DNA from: Desulfobacterales bacterium
Lineage (GTDB): Bacteria; Desulfobacterota; Desulfobacteria; Desulfobacterales; JAIPEE01
Direction of reading: 5' to 3'
Assembly: GCA_021737275.1 (NCBI GenBank)
Contig: JAIPEE010000006.1
Coordinates: forward strand, 61,409-125,408
Length of the DNA stretch: 64,000 nucleotides
The notes under the pieces are model-generated. The model was not told the DNA's origin, made no database searches, and saw only the letters and a program-made list of their open reading frames with translations. The position numbers and the translations under genes were made by a program. Shown one piece after another: positions 19,168 through 28,313 of this stretch (the stretch's first letter is position 1; the number at the start of each line of letters is the position of its first letter).

Positions 19168-19819
19168 AATGATCTGGAAAATTTTCATATACCGCATCTG
19201 TATGGAAAGCACGTGTCATGTTTGTTACAGGGTTTCGATAAAAAATTAACTGAAAATCGGATATCCGGGTCGTTCTACTGGATATAACATGTGATTCAGA
19301 CAGACCTGTTGACAGTTATATTAAGGAAACCGGTTCTGAAATCAGTGTACCGGAAGCAGCTTGAAAATAGACATTTGACGGAAAAACAGAAAGAAACCTA
19401 CTTTTTAGTATTAAAATCTGAATTAGAGTCATATACTTATCTTTCCGAAAAGTAATCATAATCTTATCTTTTTATGGGTTTTTGAGATGATTTAAAACCT
19501 TTCTGATCCCTTATTTATGAATGTTTAAGCAAAATATGATGTATGAAGCAGATAGTTTGGAATATCTAAGTAAAAAAATCATTTTTATACCCCAAGAAAA
19601 AAATATGATAAAAAAGACAGTTTTTTTCAATAGTTACTTGACTACTGGTTTTTTATAATTATAATAGTGAAAAGTATAACTACGGAGTATCACAATTCGA
19701 AAAGGTTTTGTTCTCATCCAGGTAGTGAGTCAAATAATAATTGAGATCTTAAAAAACATGATGTAAACTTTGTTGATACAATTTATTTTGCAATTAACAA
19801 TCACAGAAGGAGGATTAAC
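19168..19819. other. Intergenic region upstream of the histone-like gene
   Basis: 652 AT-rich bases without a credible gene. The only recognised element is the promoter at 19638-19665. No terminator with a good T-tract was found directly after the GGDEF gene. Confidence 0.6.
19638..19665 (+). promoter_or_regulatory. Predicted sigma-70 promoter of the histone H1-like gene
   Basis: TTGACT (19638-19643), 16 bp, TATAAT (19660-19665). A leader of about 150 bases to the ATG at 19820 would follow. Confidence 0.55.
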
Positions 19820-20314
19820 ATGGCAGCAAAAGCAACAAGTATAGATTCAGTAATTAAAAAGGCAGTTTCAGATGTGGTAACTAAAGAGATCAAAAAACTC
19901 GAGGCCAAACTGGCTAAACTTGAAAAGGCATTGAAGGGTAAAGCCGCACCGGCTAAAAAAGCAGCTTCAGCAAAGAAAAAGGCTGCGCCGGCAAAGAAAA
20001 AAGCAACAAAAAAAGCCGCACCGGCTAAAAAAGCAGCTCCTGCAAAGAAAAAAGCTACAGCAGCTAAAAAAGCAACCCCGGCAAAGAAAAAAGTTGCCAA
20101 AAAAGCCGCACCGGCTAAAAAAGTCGCAGCTAAAGGCGAGACTGCATCAGATGCAGTTCTTAGTATCATAACAAAAGCCAAAAGTGGTGCTCAGATGAGT
20201 GACATTAAAGAAAAGACTAAGTTTGATGACAAAAAAATCAGAAACATCATTTTCCGTTTGGGCAAACTTAATAAGATCAAGACCAAGAGTCGTGGTGTTT
20301 ATATAGCTGCATAA
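19820..20314 (+). CDS. Histone H1-like Lys/Ala-rich DNA-binding protein
   Basis: 164 residues in three parts: an N-terminal helix likely to form a coiled coil (about 1-40, IKKLEAKLAKLEKAL), a long low-complexity tail of repeated Ala-Lys-Lys-Ala/Pro units (about 41-110, for example APAKKAAPAKKK), and a C-terminal winged-helix-like domain (about 115-164, SGAQMSDIKEKTKFDDKKIRNIIFRLGKLNKIK). The tail resembles eukaryotic H1 and bacterial Hc1-like proteins and should bind and compact DNA. A strong AGAAGGAGG site precedes the ATG, and a terminator follows, so it is monocistronic. The repeat region may vary in length between strains. Confidence 0.85.
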   Translation: MAAKATSIDSVIKKAVSDVVTKEIKKLEAKLAKLEKALKGKAAPAKKAASAKKKAAPAKKKATKKAAPAKKAAPAKKKATAAKKATPAKKKVAKKAAPAKKVAAKGETASDAVLSIITKAKSGAQMSDIKEKTKFDDKKIRNIIFRLGKLNKIKTKSRGVYIAA

Positions 20315-20336
20315 TTCTTGTATACGTTGATTCTAA

Positions 20337-20375
20337 AAACCGGGTGTCCATATCAGGCCACCCGGTTTCTTTTTC
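20337..20375 (+). terminator. Rho-independent terminator
   Basis: AAACCGGGTG (20337-20346) pairs with CACCCGGTTT (20359-20368), followed by CTTTTTC. It ends the histone-like transcript and lies just before the convergent queF stop. Confidence 0.9.
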
Positions 20376-20413
20376 TGTTCTCAAAAATGGTTTCTTTATT
20401 ATATATAGCCGAA

Positions 20414-21250
20414 TTACTGACGGGCCAGCCTGCGGTTATCCGGCGTTTCGTTAAAGCTGGATCTGAACGGGTTTATGTCGATACCCCCCCGCCGTGTATA
20501 GCGGGCGTAGACTGAGAGCTTTTCAGGGTGACAATGTGAGGAGATATCCATAAATATTCGTTCAACACAGTTTTCGTGGAAACCGGAATGCTCACGAAAT
20601 GAGACAATGTATTTCAGTAAGCCGGCCCTGTCAATTTCAGGGCCGGTATAATCAACGATAACCGTTGCCCAGTCCGGCTGGCCGGTTACCGGACAGTTCG
20701 ATCTCATGAGATGGGAAAAAAGGCACTCTTCAACTTTATCACCGGATGCGTTAAGAAAAGAAGTATTAAGTTCATACTGATCGATATTAATATCTTGCTC
20801 ATCAATACAAATGCCTTCGGGTTCAGTGAACTCTGACCAGGAAAACTGCTCAGGCGCTGTCAGTGAAACGGCAATATCTCCATTTGCAATATTGGATAGA
20901 TCCTTTTTGATAGTTGAAACAACAACAGTGGAAGATTTAAATTGAGTTTGATTGAATGAGTTGAGGTATAGTTTCAGCGATTTTGACTCAACCAGGTTTT
21001 CAGTGGTGATGGGGAAGCTGATTTTACCTATTGCCACACGGGGCTTTCCCTTTTTATCAAGCCATGAGATTTCATATGCATTCCAGATATCCACACCTGA
21101 AAAAGGAAGTGGCTTGCCTATCCCAATTTCTTCACGGCCCTTTTTTCTGGGTACGGGAAAAAGATGTGCCGGGTTATATTTTTTGGCGTGACTGATATTT
21201 TTGCCAAGCAGGGCATTGTTTTTGTAGTTATTTTGATTAAACAAATCCAT
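20414..21250 (-). CDS. queF: NADPH-dependent 7-cyano-7-deazaguanine reductase (long form)
   Basis: 278 residues, the long bimodular QueF that reduces preQ0 to preQ1 in queuosine biosynthesis. The nucleotide-binding motif ESKSLKLYLNSFNQTQ starts near residue 88; the catalytic Cys186 lies in LMRSNCPVTGQPDWA, with the substrate-binding FREHSGFHENC after residue 218. The ATG directly abuts the stop of the upstream exported protein gene, so the two are cotranscribed. No other queuosine gene is nearby. Confidence 0.95.
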   Translation of the reverse strand: MDLFNQNNYKNNALLGKNISHAKKYNPAHLFPVPRKKGREEIGIGKPLPFSGVDIWNAYEISWLDKKGKPRVAIGKISFPITTENLVESKSLKLYLNSFNQTQFKSSTVVVSTIKKDLSNIANGDIAVSLTAPEQFSWSEFTEPEGICIDEQDINIDQYELNTSFLNASGDKVEECLFSHLMRSNCPVTGQPDWATVIVDYTGPEIDRAGLLKYIVSFREHSGFHENCVERIFMDISSHCHPEKLSVYARYTRRGGIDINPFRSSFNETPDNRRLARQ

Positions 21251-22423
21251 TTAATAAGCATTTTCTCCACTGAAAATGTCCTTCAGAGGAATGATCCCAA
21301 TTTTTCTTGCAAGCAGAACAGGTACTTTTGTATCTTTTTTCCACTCTTCAATGGCATTGTATTTTTTACCGCCAACCTTAACCGCATAGTTAAAACTATG
21401 TCTTGAAAGATAATTTTTTTTACCCATCAGGCTATAAAATGTATCCCTGATACTAAATTTGTCCAGATCCACAATTCCGATCATAGTGGTTTCCAAACAG
21501 ATGAAATTTGGTTTTTTGTCTTTCTGCGGTGGTTCAAGGTATACAGTCAACAAACAGTGGCCCGGCGGAAAAATCAACTCGGTATAAAGGCCCAGCTTGG
21601 TAAAAACGGATGCAAACAGAACGGATCCGTCAACACAATTGGCCTGGGCATTTTTAAAAGAGTCCTGAATAAACCTTACATGCTGGCTATGGACCTCATC
21701 GGATAATGCAGAAGGCATCCACAGATTACTATACTGAACTTTTTCGCGTTGAAGGGCATTCCATACAGCAAAAATTTCTTCAGAGACTTGTTCCGGAGTT
21801 CCCTGGTAACCATGAAAACTTCTGATAATTCCAGTGTCCAATGCCTTTCGTAATATTTCATCTACAACCGGATGATGTTCATTTACAAATGCCGCAAAAA
21901 TAAAATTAAAAGAAGATAAATTCCCCATGCTGTCTTTAAAGAGCGTCGGACAATCGTTAAGGGATCGTACCAGTACTTTTCGTGTCTGGATAATTCCCTT
22001 TGCGCCTTCTACTTCAAGCATAAATTTGATAACTTCCGGCTGCGGCTGCCTGATTTTATATAATACGGCATAATCATATTCTATTAAGGGTCTGATCGTA
22101 TAAAATTTTTCAGATGGCTCCAGGTTGAAGGTGATTACTGACGGTTTAATCAGTGTTGAACTGGAAATAGTAAATTTTCCCCGCATCTTTTGCTCAGTCA
22201 TAATTTTCAGGCTAATCGGTCCTGCCGGGTCACCTACAAGATTTTCATTTTTTTCATTTCTAAAATTAATTGTCTGGGAGATGGCCAGCATCGCTGGAAA
22301 CAGTTGATTTTCAGATGGTTCAATATGAAATGAATATTTAAAACCGGCAGAGGTATTTGATGTTAAACTTAAAAAAAGAACAAGAAATAACAATATTATT
22401 TTAAAAACATTTTTTGTGGTCAT
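21251..22423 (-). CDS. Exported transglutaminase-like (papain-fold) protein
   Basis: 390 residues with an N-terminal signal peptide (hydrophobic 8-20, likely cleavage after TSNTSA). The C-terminal half carries a plausible transglutaminase-like Cys-His-acid triad: Cys263 in ANCVDGSVLFASVF, His289 in PPGHCLLTVYLEP and Glu311 in ICLETTM. The N-terminal half (about 30-160) looks like a beta-sandwich. Such bacterial proteins are usually periplasmic peptidases or cross-linking enzymes; substrate unknown. It shares a transcript with queF, with no obvious functional link. Confidence 0.75.
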   Translation of the reverse strand: MTTKNVFKIILLFLVLFLSLTSNTSAGFKYSFHIEPSENQLFPAMLAISQTINFRNEKNENLVGDPAGPISLKIMTEQKMRGKFTISSSTLIKPSVITFNLEPSEKFYTIRPLIEYDYAVLYKIRQPQPEVIKFMLEVEGAKGIIQTRKVLVRSLNDCPTLFKDSMGNLSSFNFIFAAFVNEHHPVVDEILRKALDTGIIRSFHGYQGTPEQVSEEIFAVWNALQREKVQYSNLWMPSALSDEVHSQHVRFIQDSFKNAQANCVDGSVLFASVFTKLGLYTELIFPPGHCLLTVYLEPPQKDKKPNFICLETTMIGIVDLDKFSIRDTFYSLMGKKNYLSRHSFNYAVKVGGKKYNAIEEWKKDTKVPVLLARKIGIIPLKDIFSGENAY

Positions 22424-22740
22424 TAGTATCCTGTAAATTTACATTTTAGTTTAAAAATATTATTAATAACAGAAGCGTACGGAACCTTCAATATAATATA
22501 TGTGGACAAAGCCGAAGTGCTGTGAGTAGAAATGTAAAACAACACTGATGAATATAGCCATTGTTTATATTTGAGGTTGATGACGGCGTTATCAGTATAA
22601 ATATTCGTATTTACATATAAATATTTATGATTTTATATCATGTTGAATTAATTTGTATAAAAAATATTCTTGTCAAAGGTAGAATAATCATTTAATTTTA
22701 ATGATTGTTTGGAATTGATTATTATAAATTAACGATATGA
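22424..22740. other. Divergent intergenic region before the RACo-like gene
   Basis: 317 AT-rich bases between divergent genes. A 7-bp perfect inverted repeat AATCATT/AATGATT (22686-22692 and 22700-22706) lies 35 bp before the RACo-like start and could be an operator. No convincing promoter or ribosome-binding site for that gene was identified. Confidence 0.5.
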
Positions 22741-24618
22741 ATGGATACGATGATGAAAAAAGAACAGATAGTTGAATGTGATGCTCCTGCAAACAGCACT
22801 GAACACGCAGCCGAAATTCTCCTTGAGGATGAGCGGGTTGAATTAAAGTTTCCGACCGGATCAACGGTTCTTGATATAATAAACAGGATTGAAGGCTTGA
22901 ATTTTGATGCACCTTGTGGCGGAAAAGGACGTTGTGCAAAGTGCAAGGTAAAGGTGACAGGCGATATTTTTCCGTCCGAAGATGCAGAAAAAGAACATTT
23001 GACCGAAGATGAAATGGCGCAGGATATTCATTTTGCCTGCATGACAACGGCTAACGGTAATGTTGAGATTGATTTAAGAAACACATTTAAAAGTGCAAAG
23101 ATATTAACCGAGCATACCGGATACAAATTTACCGTTGATCCCAATATCAGAAAAAGCTTCCTCATGCTTGAGGCTCCAAAGCTTGGTGATCAGCGGGATG
23201 ACCTTCAGCGGCTTGCTGATGCATTGAATATTGAAAAACCGGTTATTTCTAAAAAGTTGTTACAAAAACTGCCCGGTTTGATCCGGCAGGATGATTTTCA
23301 AATAACCGCTGTCGTATCAGGCCGGCAAATCATTGCCCTTGAACCGGGAGATACAACAGATCAGCATTATGGTATTGCTGTTGATATCGGTACAACCACA
23401 GTTGTTGCTTATCTTCTGGATTTAAAATCCGGAGAAATTGTAGACGTTGTTTCAGATTTGAATCACCAGAAATCTCTTGGTGCAGATGTTATTTCCCGTA
23501 TTAATTATACCATACAAAACGATGACGGCCTTGAGCAGCTTCGTCAGAAGATCGTTAATGAGCTGAGTCAAATGGCTAATGAGCTTGTCAGGAAAAGTAA
23601 TATCAGGAAAAAGAATATCTATACGATGGTGATTGTGGGTAATACAACCATGACGCATCTTTTATGCGGCCTTGATCCGACAAATATTGCGGCGGCTCCA
23701 TTTGTTCCTGTCGTAACTGATTCCATATCATTTCCTGCACCAACGTTTGATATAAAACTTAAACCGGAATGTATTGTTACCGTCATTCCCTGTGTTTCCG
23801 GTTATGTCGGTGCGGATATTGTTTCCGGAATTCTAGCCACCAGAATCTATGAGCAAGAAGACCTGTCTCTTTTGATTGATATCGGTACCAACGGTGAAAT
23901 TGTTCTGGGGAATAAGGATGGAATGCTCTGCTGTGCAACTGCTGCAGGTCCCGCTTTTGAAGGTGCACATATTTCAAGGGGTGTGGGCGGTATCAGCGGT
24001 GCCATTAACAAGGTATACCTTGAAGGAGGAGAGGTAAAGTATACGACTATTGATGACCAGAGACCCATTGGTATCTGCGGATCGGCCATCATTGATATTG
24101 TTGCGCTGCTTCAGGAAACAGGTGTGATGGATCATACCGGCAGACTACTTGAAGATAAAAAAGATGCTGCTTTCCAAATTATTCAAATAGAAGGTTTGCC
24201 GGCCGCTGTTATTGCCAAAGATGATGAGACTGACAGTGGTTTTGATATCTGTTTTACTCAGAAAGATATCCGGGAGGTCCAGCTGGCTAAAGGTGCCATT
24301 GCAGCAGGTGTAAATACCTTACTGCTGGATACCGGAAAAACACAGGATGATATTAAAAATGTATATATCGCCGGCGGCTTCGGTAGTTTTCTTTCAAAAG
24401 AAAGTGCCCTTGCCATCGGCCTGCTTCCGGCCGGGCTTGGTGACCGAATCAAGGTTGTGGGAAATGCAGCCGGGCTTGGCGCCATCATGAGCACCCTGTC
24501 TGCAAAAGAGCTTGAGCAGTGTCAGAATATCAAAAAAACAGTTCAATATGTCGAACTGTCATCAAGCGCTGCGTTTATGGATGAGTATCTGAAATGTATG
24601 AACTTTCCTGAGAAGTAA
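22741..24618 (+). CDS. RACo-type reductive activator of corrinoid proteins ([2Fe-2S] + ASKHA/DUF4445)
   Basis: 625-residue cytoplasmic iron-sulfur ATPase. The N-terminal ferredoxin-like domain has Cys59, Cys65, Cys68 and Cys100 in a plant-type [2Fe-2S] pattern. After a linker, the ASKHA domain (about 210-620) shows GIAVDIGTTTVVAYLL near 211, VGNTTMTHLL and LIDIGTNGEIVLG. Family members reduce inactive Co(II) corrinoid proteins to Co(I) at the expense of ATP, serving methyl transfer. It is the expected partner for the corrinoid protein encoded at 37193, 12.6 kb downstream. The start is uncertain, as no clear ribosome-binding site is visible. Confidence 0.9.
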   Translation: MDTMMKKEQIVECDAPANSTEHAAEILLEDERVELKFPTGSTVLDIINRIEGLNFDAPCGGKGRCAKCKVKVTGDIFPSEDAEKEHLTEDEMAQDIHFACMTTANGNVEIDLRNTFKSAKILTEHTGYKFTVDPNIRKSFLMLEAPKLGDQRDDLQRLADALNIEKPVISKKLLQKLPGLIRQDDFQITAVVSGRQIIALEPGDTTDQHYGIAVDIGTTTVVAYLLDLKSGEIVDVVSDLNHQKSLGADVISRINYTIQNDDGLEQLRQKIVNELSQMANELVRKSNIRKKNIYTMVIVGNTTMTHLLCGLDPTNIAAAPFVPVVTDSISFPAPTFDIKLKPECIVTVIPCVSGYVGADIVSGILATRIYEQEDLSLLIDIGTNGEIVLGNKDGMLCCATAAGPAFEGAHISRGVGGISGAINKVYLEGGEVKYTTIDDQRPIGICGSAIIDIVALLQETGVMDHTGRLLEDKKDAAFQIIQIEGLPAAVIAKDDETDSGFDICFTQKDIREVQLAKGAIAAGVNTLLLDTGKTQDDIKNVYIAGGFGSFLSKESALAIGLLPAGLGDRIKVVGNAAGLGAIMSTLSAKELEQCQNIKKTVQYVELSSSAAFMDEYLKCMNFPEK

Positions 24619-24670
24619 AAGGTATGCTTCCCGGTAGGCGTACAAAAAAATCTGAAGGAAAAATCTCTAA

Positions 24671-26851
24671 ATGTCATCTTATGAAGATGCTATTTCAAGA
24701 AATGCTTACGATGAAGCGCTAACCTTATTTCTCAATGAAGCTGAAGTCCTTTTGCTTCAGAGTGAATATGACAGGATCCGCGCTAATATTGAAGCGTTAC
24801 CGGATGAATTCCCACAGGATAATTTATTCATACAATATTATTACCATCTATCAACACATTTAGCTTTTCCCTTTATTGCCCGTGACAAACTTTTTTCTCT
24901 TATCAGGGAACTTTCTTTCCTGAATGAGCCAAATCGGGTTGCGATGATTTATTCTGCATTGCTCATAAATTACATGTATTATGAAGAATATAATAATGAT
25001 TTGTTAAAATTAATTGAAGATGCTCAGCTTTTTTTTGAACATAATGAATCCGGATTGGAATTACGATGCAGCAAAGTTTTAAATATATGGATCAGTTTAG
25101 GAAAGTGGTGGATTTCTCTTGAATATGACAGAGCATTTGAAATTGCACTTGATGCTGAAAAACTTGCATTTGAACTTAAGGATGAGGCGGCATTAATTTT
25201 TTCCCGATTGGCGCTGGCTCGCCTTTATAATGACCGTGGTAAATTTACAAAAGCCCTGTTGCAATATGAAAAATCACTTCAACTTATTAAAAAAAAATCA
25301 TACGGCCATATTTACGAACCTCTGATCCGTTACCATAAAGGTGATACTTATCTCATTATGGGTTCTTTAGATGAGGCAAAGAAAGAGGCTGATAAGGCGT
25401 TGGCAATTATCGATGAGAATTCTGCCTTTCGGTATAACTTATATGTAATTCACTACTATTGTTATCGTATTCCTGAAGAACTTTCCGAATGCGAACAGAT
25501 TATCGATAAAATATTGTATGAATACCCGGCCGCTGATGCCTATTTTAAACAGGGATTCATGTATTTTGCCCAATTACGAAACGCTTACCTGGCAAAAGAC
25601 AGAGAAAAGATTACATATTACTGCAGCCGTCTCAAACAAAAAGAAAACCATAAATATTTTCTTTATCATTATCCGGATACATATTTGTATTATGCAGAAG
25701 CCTGCCTGTTTACCGGAAACGGTTTTGAGATCCATAAAACGCTTGATAACCTCATAAAGGAGGCCCCTGAAAGCAAATTCCCGTTAGCTGTTGCATCAGC
25801 TTATGCCATGATGGGCATATTGCACGACAGGAAAAATGAAAAAAAAGAATCCGTAAAGTATTTTAGCTTGATGGAAAGAGTCTTGATTGAAAATGAAGTT
25901 GAAGGCCTCCAGATTACCGGTAACGCTATTTTAAATGAAATTTTGGACAGATCCGGCAGTAAGGTCGCTCAAAATTTGATTCAACAACGGTCTGATTTTA
26001 AGCCACAACCGAGGGGTATTCAATCTGCACCATCCGGTTCAGAAACGAATTTTCCTGATACCCATATCCGGATTTACACATTTGGGACACTGCATATAAA
26101 AATTGATGGACAAGATATTCCGGAATTTGATTTGAATCGGCAGAAGATGTTAAGCCGTCTGTTAAAATTTCTTATTGTTCATCGAAAATCATATGTGCCG
26201 AAGGAGATCATTTATGATACTTTCTGGCACAATTACCCGATAAAATCAGCCCGGACAAATTTACACAACCTCTTGTTTCGGTTGCGTAATTTGCTTGGAA
26301 CAAAGCATGATTTTATTGCATCGGAAGGGGAAAATATCCGGCTCCTGATGGATTCATACCGACTTGATGCAGATATGTTTGAAAATTATTATTTCCAGGG
26401 TAAAAAATTACTCCGGAAAGATGATAATCCGGCTGCCTTACAAATGTTTGAAGCGGCAGCAGACCTCTATAAAGGCGACTTCATTGACTTTGATTTATAT
26501 GATGATTTGATCAATAATGAAAGGGAGTCCCTTAAAAAGAAATTTCATTTCATTTTGCATGCTGCAATTAAACTGTATTTGGATATGGGTGATTATCATA
26601 AGGCTCAACAATTTTCAAAGAAACTTATTCTGCATGATCCATGTTGTGAGCCCGCATATAGATTATTGATGATAGCCAGTGTATATTCCGGAAACCGAAA
26701 TGAAATACCCCGAGTTTATAAACAGTTAAGGAAAAAACTAAATAAAGAATTATCAATAAACCCTGACGAAGTTACTAATAATCTGATGGAAAAGCTGCTT
26801 CAGGGTGGTTTCCCATCAAAAGCAACATGGTCCGACGAACAGCTATTGTAA
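24671..26851 (+). CDS. SARP/BTAD-type transcriptional regulator with N-terminal TPR-like region
   Basis: 726 residues. The first ~440 are helical and TPR-like (for example LALARLYNDRGKFTKALLQYEKSL). From about residue 460, IRIYTFGTLHIKIDG opens an OmpR-type winged helix containing SRLLKFLIVHRKSYVPKEIIYDTFW and ARTNLHNLLFRLRNLLG. A bacterial transcriptional activation domain (BTAD, about 570-715) follows. This layout is that of SARP-like activators with the sensory part at the N-terminus. It lies 52 bp after the RACo-like gene, probably in its operon, and immediately upstream of a triple 11-bp repeat (26872-26900) that fits a SARP site. The ligand is unknown. Confidence 0.85.
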   Translation: MSSYEDAISRNAYDEALTLFLNEAEVLLLQSEYDRIRANIEALPDEFPQDNLFIQYYYHLSTHLAFPFIARDKLFSLIRELSFLNEPNRVAMIYSALLINYMYYEEYNNDLLKLIEDAQLFFEHNESGLELRCSKVLNIWISLGKWWISLEYDRAFEIALDAEKLAFELKDEAALIFSRLALARLYNDRGKFTKALLQYEKSLQLIKKKSYGHIYEPLIRYHKGDTYLIMGSLDEAKKEADKALAIIDENSAFRYNLYVIHYYCYRIPEELSECEQIIDKILYEYPAADAYFKQGFMYFAQLRNAYLAKDREKITYYCSRLKQKENHKYFLYHYPDTYLYYAEACLFTGNGFEIHKTLDNLIKEAPESKFPLAVASAYAMMGILHDRKNEKKESVKYFSLMERVLIENEVEGLQITGNAILNEILDRSGSKVAQNLIQQRSDFKPQPRGIQSAPSGSETNFPDTHIRIYTFGTLHIKIDGQDIPEFDLNRQKMLSRLLKFLIVHRKSYVPKEIIYDTFWHNYPIKSARTNLHNLLFRLRNLLGTKHDFIASEGENIRLLMDSYRLDADMFENYYFQGKKLLRKDDNPAALQMFEAAADLYKGDFIDFDLYDDLINNERESLKKKFHFILHAAIKLYLDMGDYHKAQQFSKKLILHDPCCEPAYRLLMIASVYSGNRNEIPRVYKQLRKKLNKELSINPDEVTNNLMEKLLQGGFPSKATWSDEQLL

Positions 26852-26871
26852 GTGAAATGTTAAATACAGGC

Positions 26872-26930
26872 CGAATCTATGTCGAATCTATGTCAAATCC
26901 GATCACAAAAAAGATCATCATTGCTATAAG
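26872..26930 (+). promoter_or_regulatory. Triple 11-bp-period direct repeat upstream of an extended -10 box
   Basis: CGAATCT at 26872, CGAATCT at 26883 and CAAATCC at 26894 recur with exactly 11-bp spacing; the first two 11-mers (CGAATCTATGT) are identical. A likely -10, TATAAG with upstream TG, is at 26925-26930. Heptamers with 11-bp period are the known layout of SARP-family binding sites, and a BTAD/SARP-like gene ends 20 bp upstream. Confidence 0.55.
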
Positions 26931-27015
26931 AAAACAGTGTTTAAGAGCAGAGATATTTTAAAACATCTTAAGTGCTCCTGTGTTTGAAGTCTAATAATAA
27001 AGGAGGAGATAATTC

Positions 27016-28269
27016 ATGAATTTTGATGTTGAGTATATCAGAAGGCAATTTCCAGCTCTTAATAGAACAATTAACGGCCATCCGGCGGCATATCTGGATG
27101 GACCCGGCGGGACACAGGTTCCCCAACGGGTTATCGATAAAGTTGTCGAATACCTTGTACAGCATAATGCTAATGCCGGTGGCGTGTTTGCTACAAGTAT
27201 TGAGAATGATGCCATTCTGCTGAATGCGCGTCAGGCTTTTGCCGATTTTTTTGGATGTTCCTGGGAAGAAGTTTCATTTTCACAGAATTCAACCACCATA
27301 AATTTTATGCTCGCTCAGGCTCTGGTCAGAGATCTGTCACCCGGTGATGAGATCATCATTACTGATATTGATCATGAAGCAAATCGAGGTCCCTGGCAAA
27401 TACTCAAAGACAGGGGAATCAAGATATTAAGTGTAGGTGTTGATACTCAGAACTGTATTATTGATATGGCCGATTATCAGGGAAAGCTTTCTCAAAAAAC
27501 GAAAATTGTTGCCATCAACTATGCTTCCAATGCAACGGGCACTATCAGTGATGTCAAGACGATGATTCAGATGGCTCATGAAAACGGGGCAATAACAGTA
27601 GTTGACGCTGTACACTATGCTCTGCACGGTGCCATTGATGTTAAAGATATTGACACCGATTTTCTTTTTTGCTCCGCTTATAAATTTTTTGGTCCTCATG
27701 TCGGTATACTATACGCCAAAAAAGATAAGATGAGTGGATTACGGACATTAAAAGTCAAAGCCATGGCGGATGTTTGTCCCTATAAGTTTGAAACCGGCAC
27801 CCTGAATCAGGAAGGCATCGCCGGGGCCGCAGAAGCGGTTGAGTTTATTGCTGATGCCGGTTCAAAATACGAAAATGAATTTAATGAAGATTTAGATGGC
27901 CTTCAGGGCCGAAGGAGAAAAATTGTAGCCGGCATGCTAAGTTTTGAAAGATATGAACGGCCGATTTCTGATTATTTTAAACGTGAACTGGGCAGCTTAT
28001 CTAAATTAAAAGTCTATTCTCCTCCTTCAGGAAACCCCAAAACCTCAACAATATCATTTACTGTTGAAGGCGTATCTCCGGTAAAAGTCGCAGAACAGCT
28101 GGCTCAAAAAGGTATTTTTGTTTGGGATGGGGATTTTTATGCTGCTGAAATGATTAAATCTTTAAATTTGGAAGAAAGTGGAGGGCTGGTAAGAGTTGGC
28201 CTGACACCTTATAATACGGTCGAAGAAATTGATCGTACTTTAGAAGTTGTTAGTCGGCTTGTTTCATAA
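27016..28269 (+). CDS. Class V aminotransferase, cysteine-desulfurase-like (VC1184 subfamily)
   Basis: 417-residue fold-type I PLP enzyme. The signatures are the N-terminal YLDGPGGTQVPQRVI (residues 27-40) typical of the VC1184-like subgroup, a cofactor-contacting Asp197/His200 pair in VVDAVHYALHG, and the Schiff-base Lys223 in FCSAYKFFGPHVG. Related proteins are annotated as cysteine desulfurases, but for this subgroup the reaction is not established; no SufE/IscU partner is nearby. A strong AAAGGAGG precedes the ATG. It starts a run of amine/amino-acid genes. Confidence 0.85.
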   Translation: MNFDVEYIRRQFPALNRTINGHPAAYLDGPGGTQVPQRVIDKVVEYLVQHNANAGGVFATSIENDAILLNARQAFADFFGCSWEEVSFSQNSTTINFMLAQALVRDLSPGDEIIITDIDHEANRGPWQILKDRGIKILSVGVDTQNCIIDMADYQGKLSQKTKIVAINYASNATGTISDVKTMIQMAHENGAITVVDAVHYALHGAIDVKDIDTDFLFCSAYKFFGPHVGILYAKKDKMSGLRTLKVKAMADVCPYKFETGTLNQEGIAGAAEAVEFIADAGSKYENEFNEDLDGLQGRRRKIVAGMLSFERYERPISDYFKRELGSLSKLKVYSPPSGNPKTSTISFTVEGVSPVKVAEQLAQKGIFVWDGDFYAAEMIKSLNLEESGGLVRVGLTPYNTVEEIDRTLEVVSRLVS

Positions 28270-28313
28270 AAATATTTCAAACTGCGTTTAAGTAAAAGAA
28301 GAAAAGGAGAAAA

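Noticed and set aside
19940..20120. Tandem DNA repeat or CRISPR-like array in the histone-like gene
   Set aside because: The repetition reflects Ala-Lys-Pro codon repeats in the coding frame, with no constant repeat-spacer structure.
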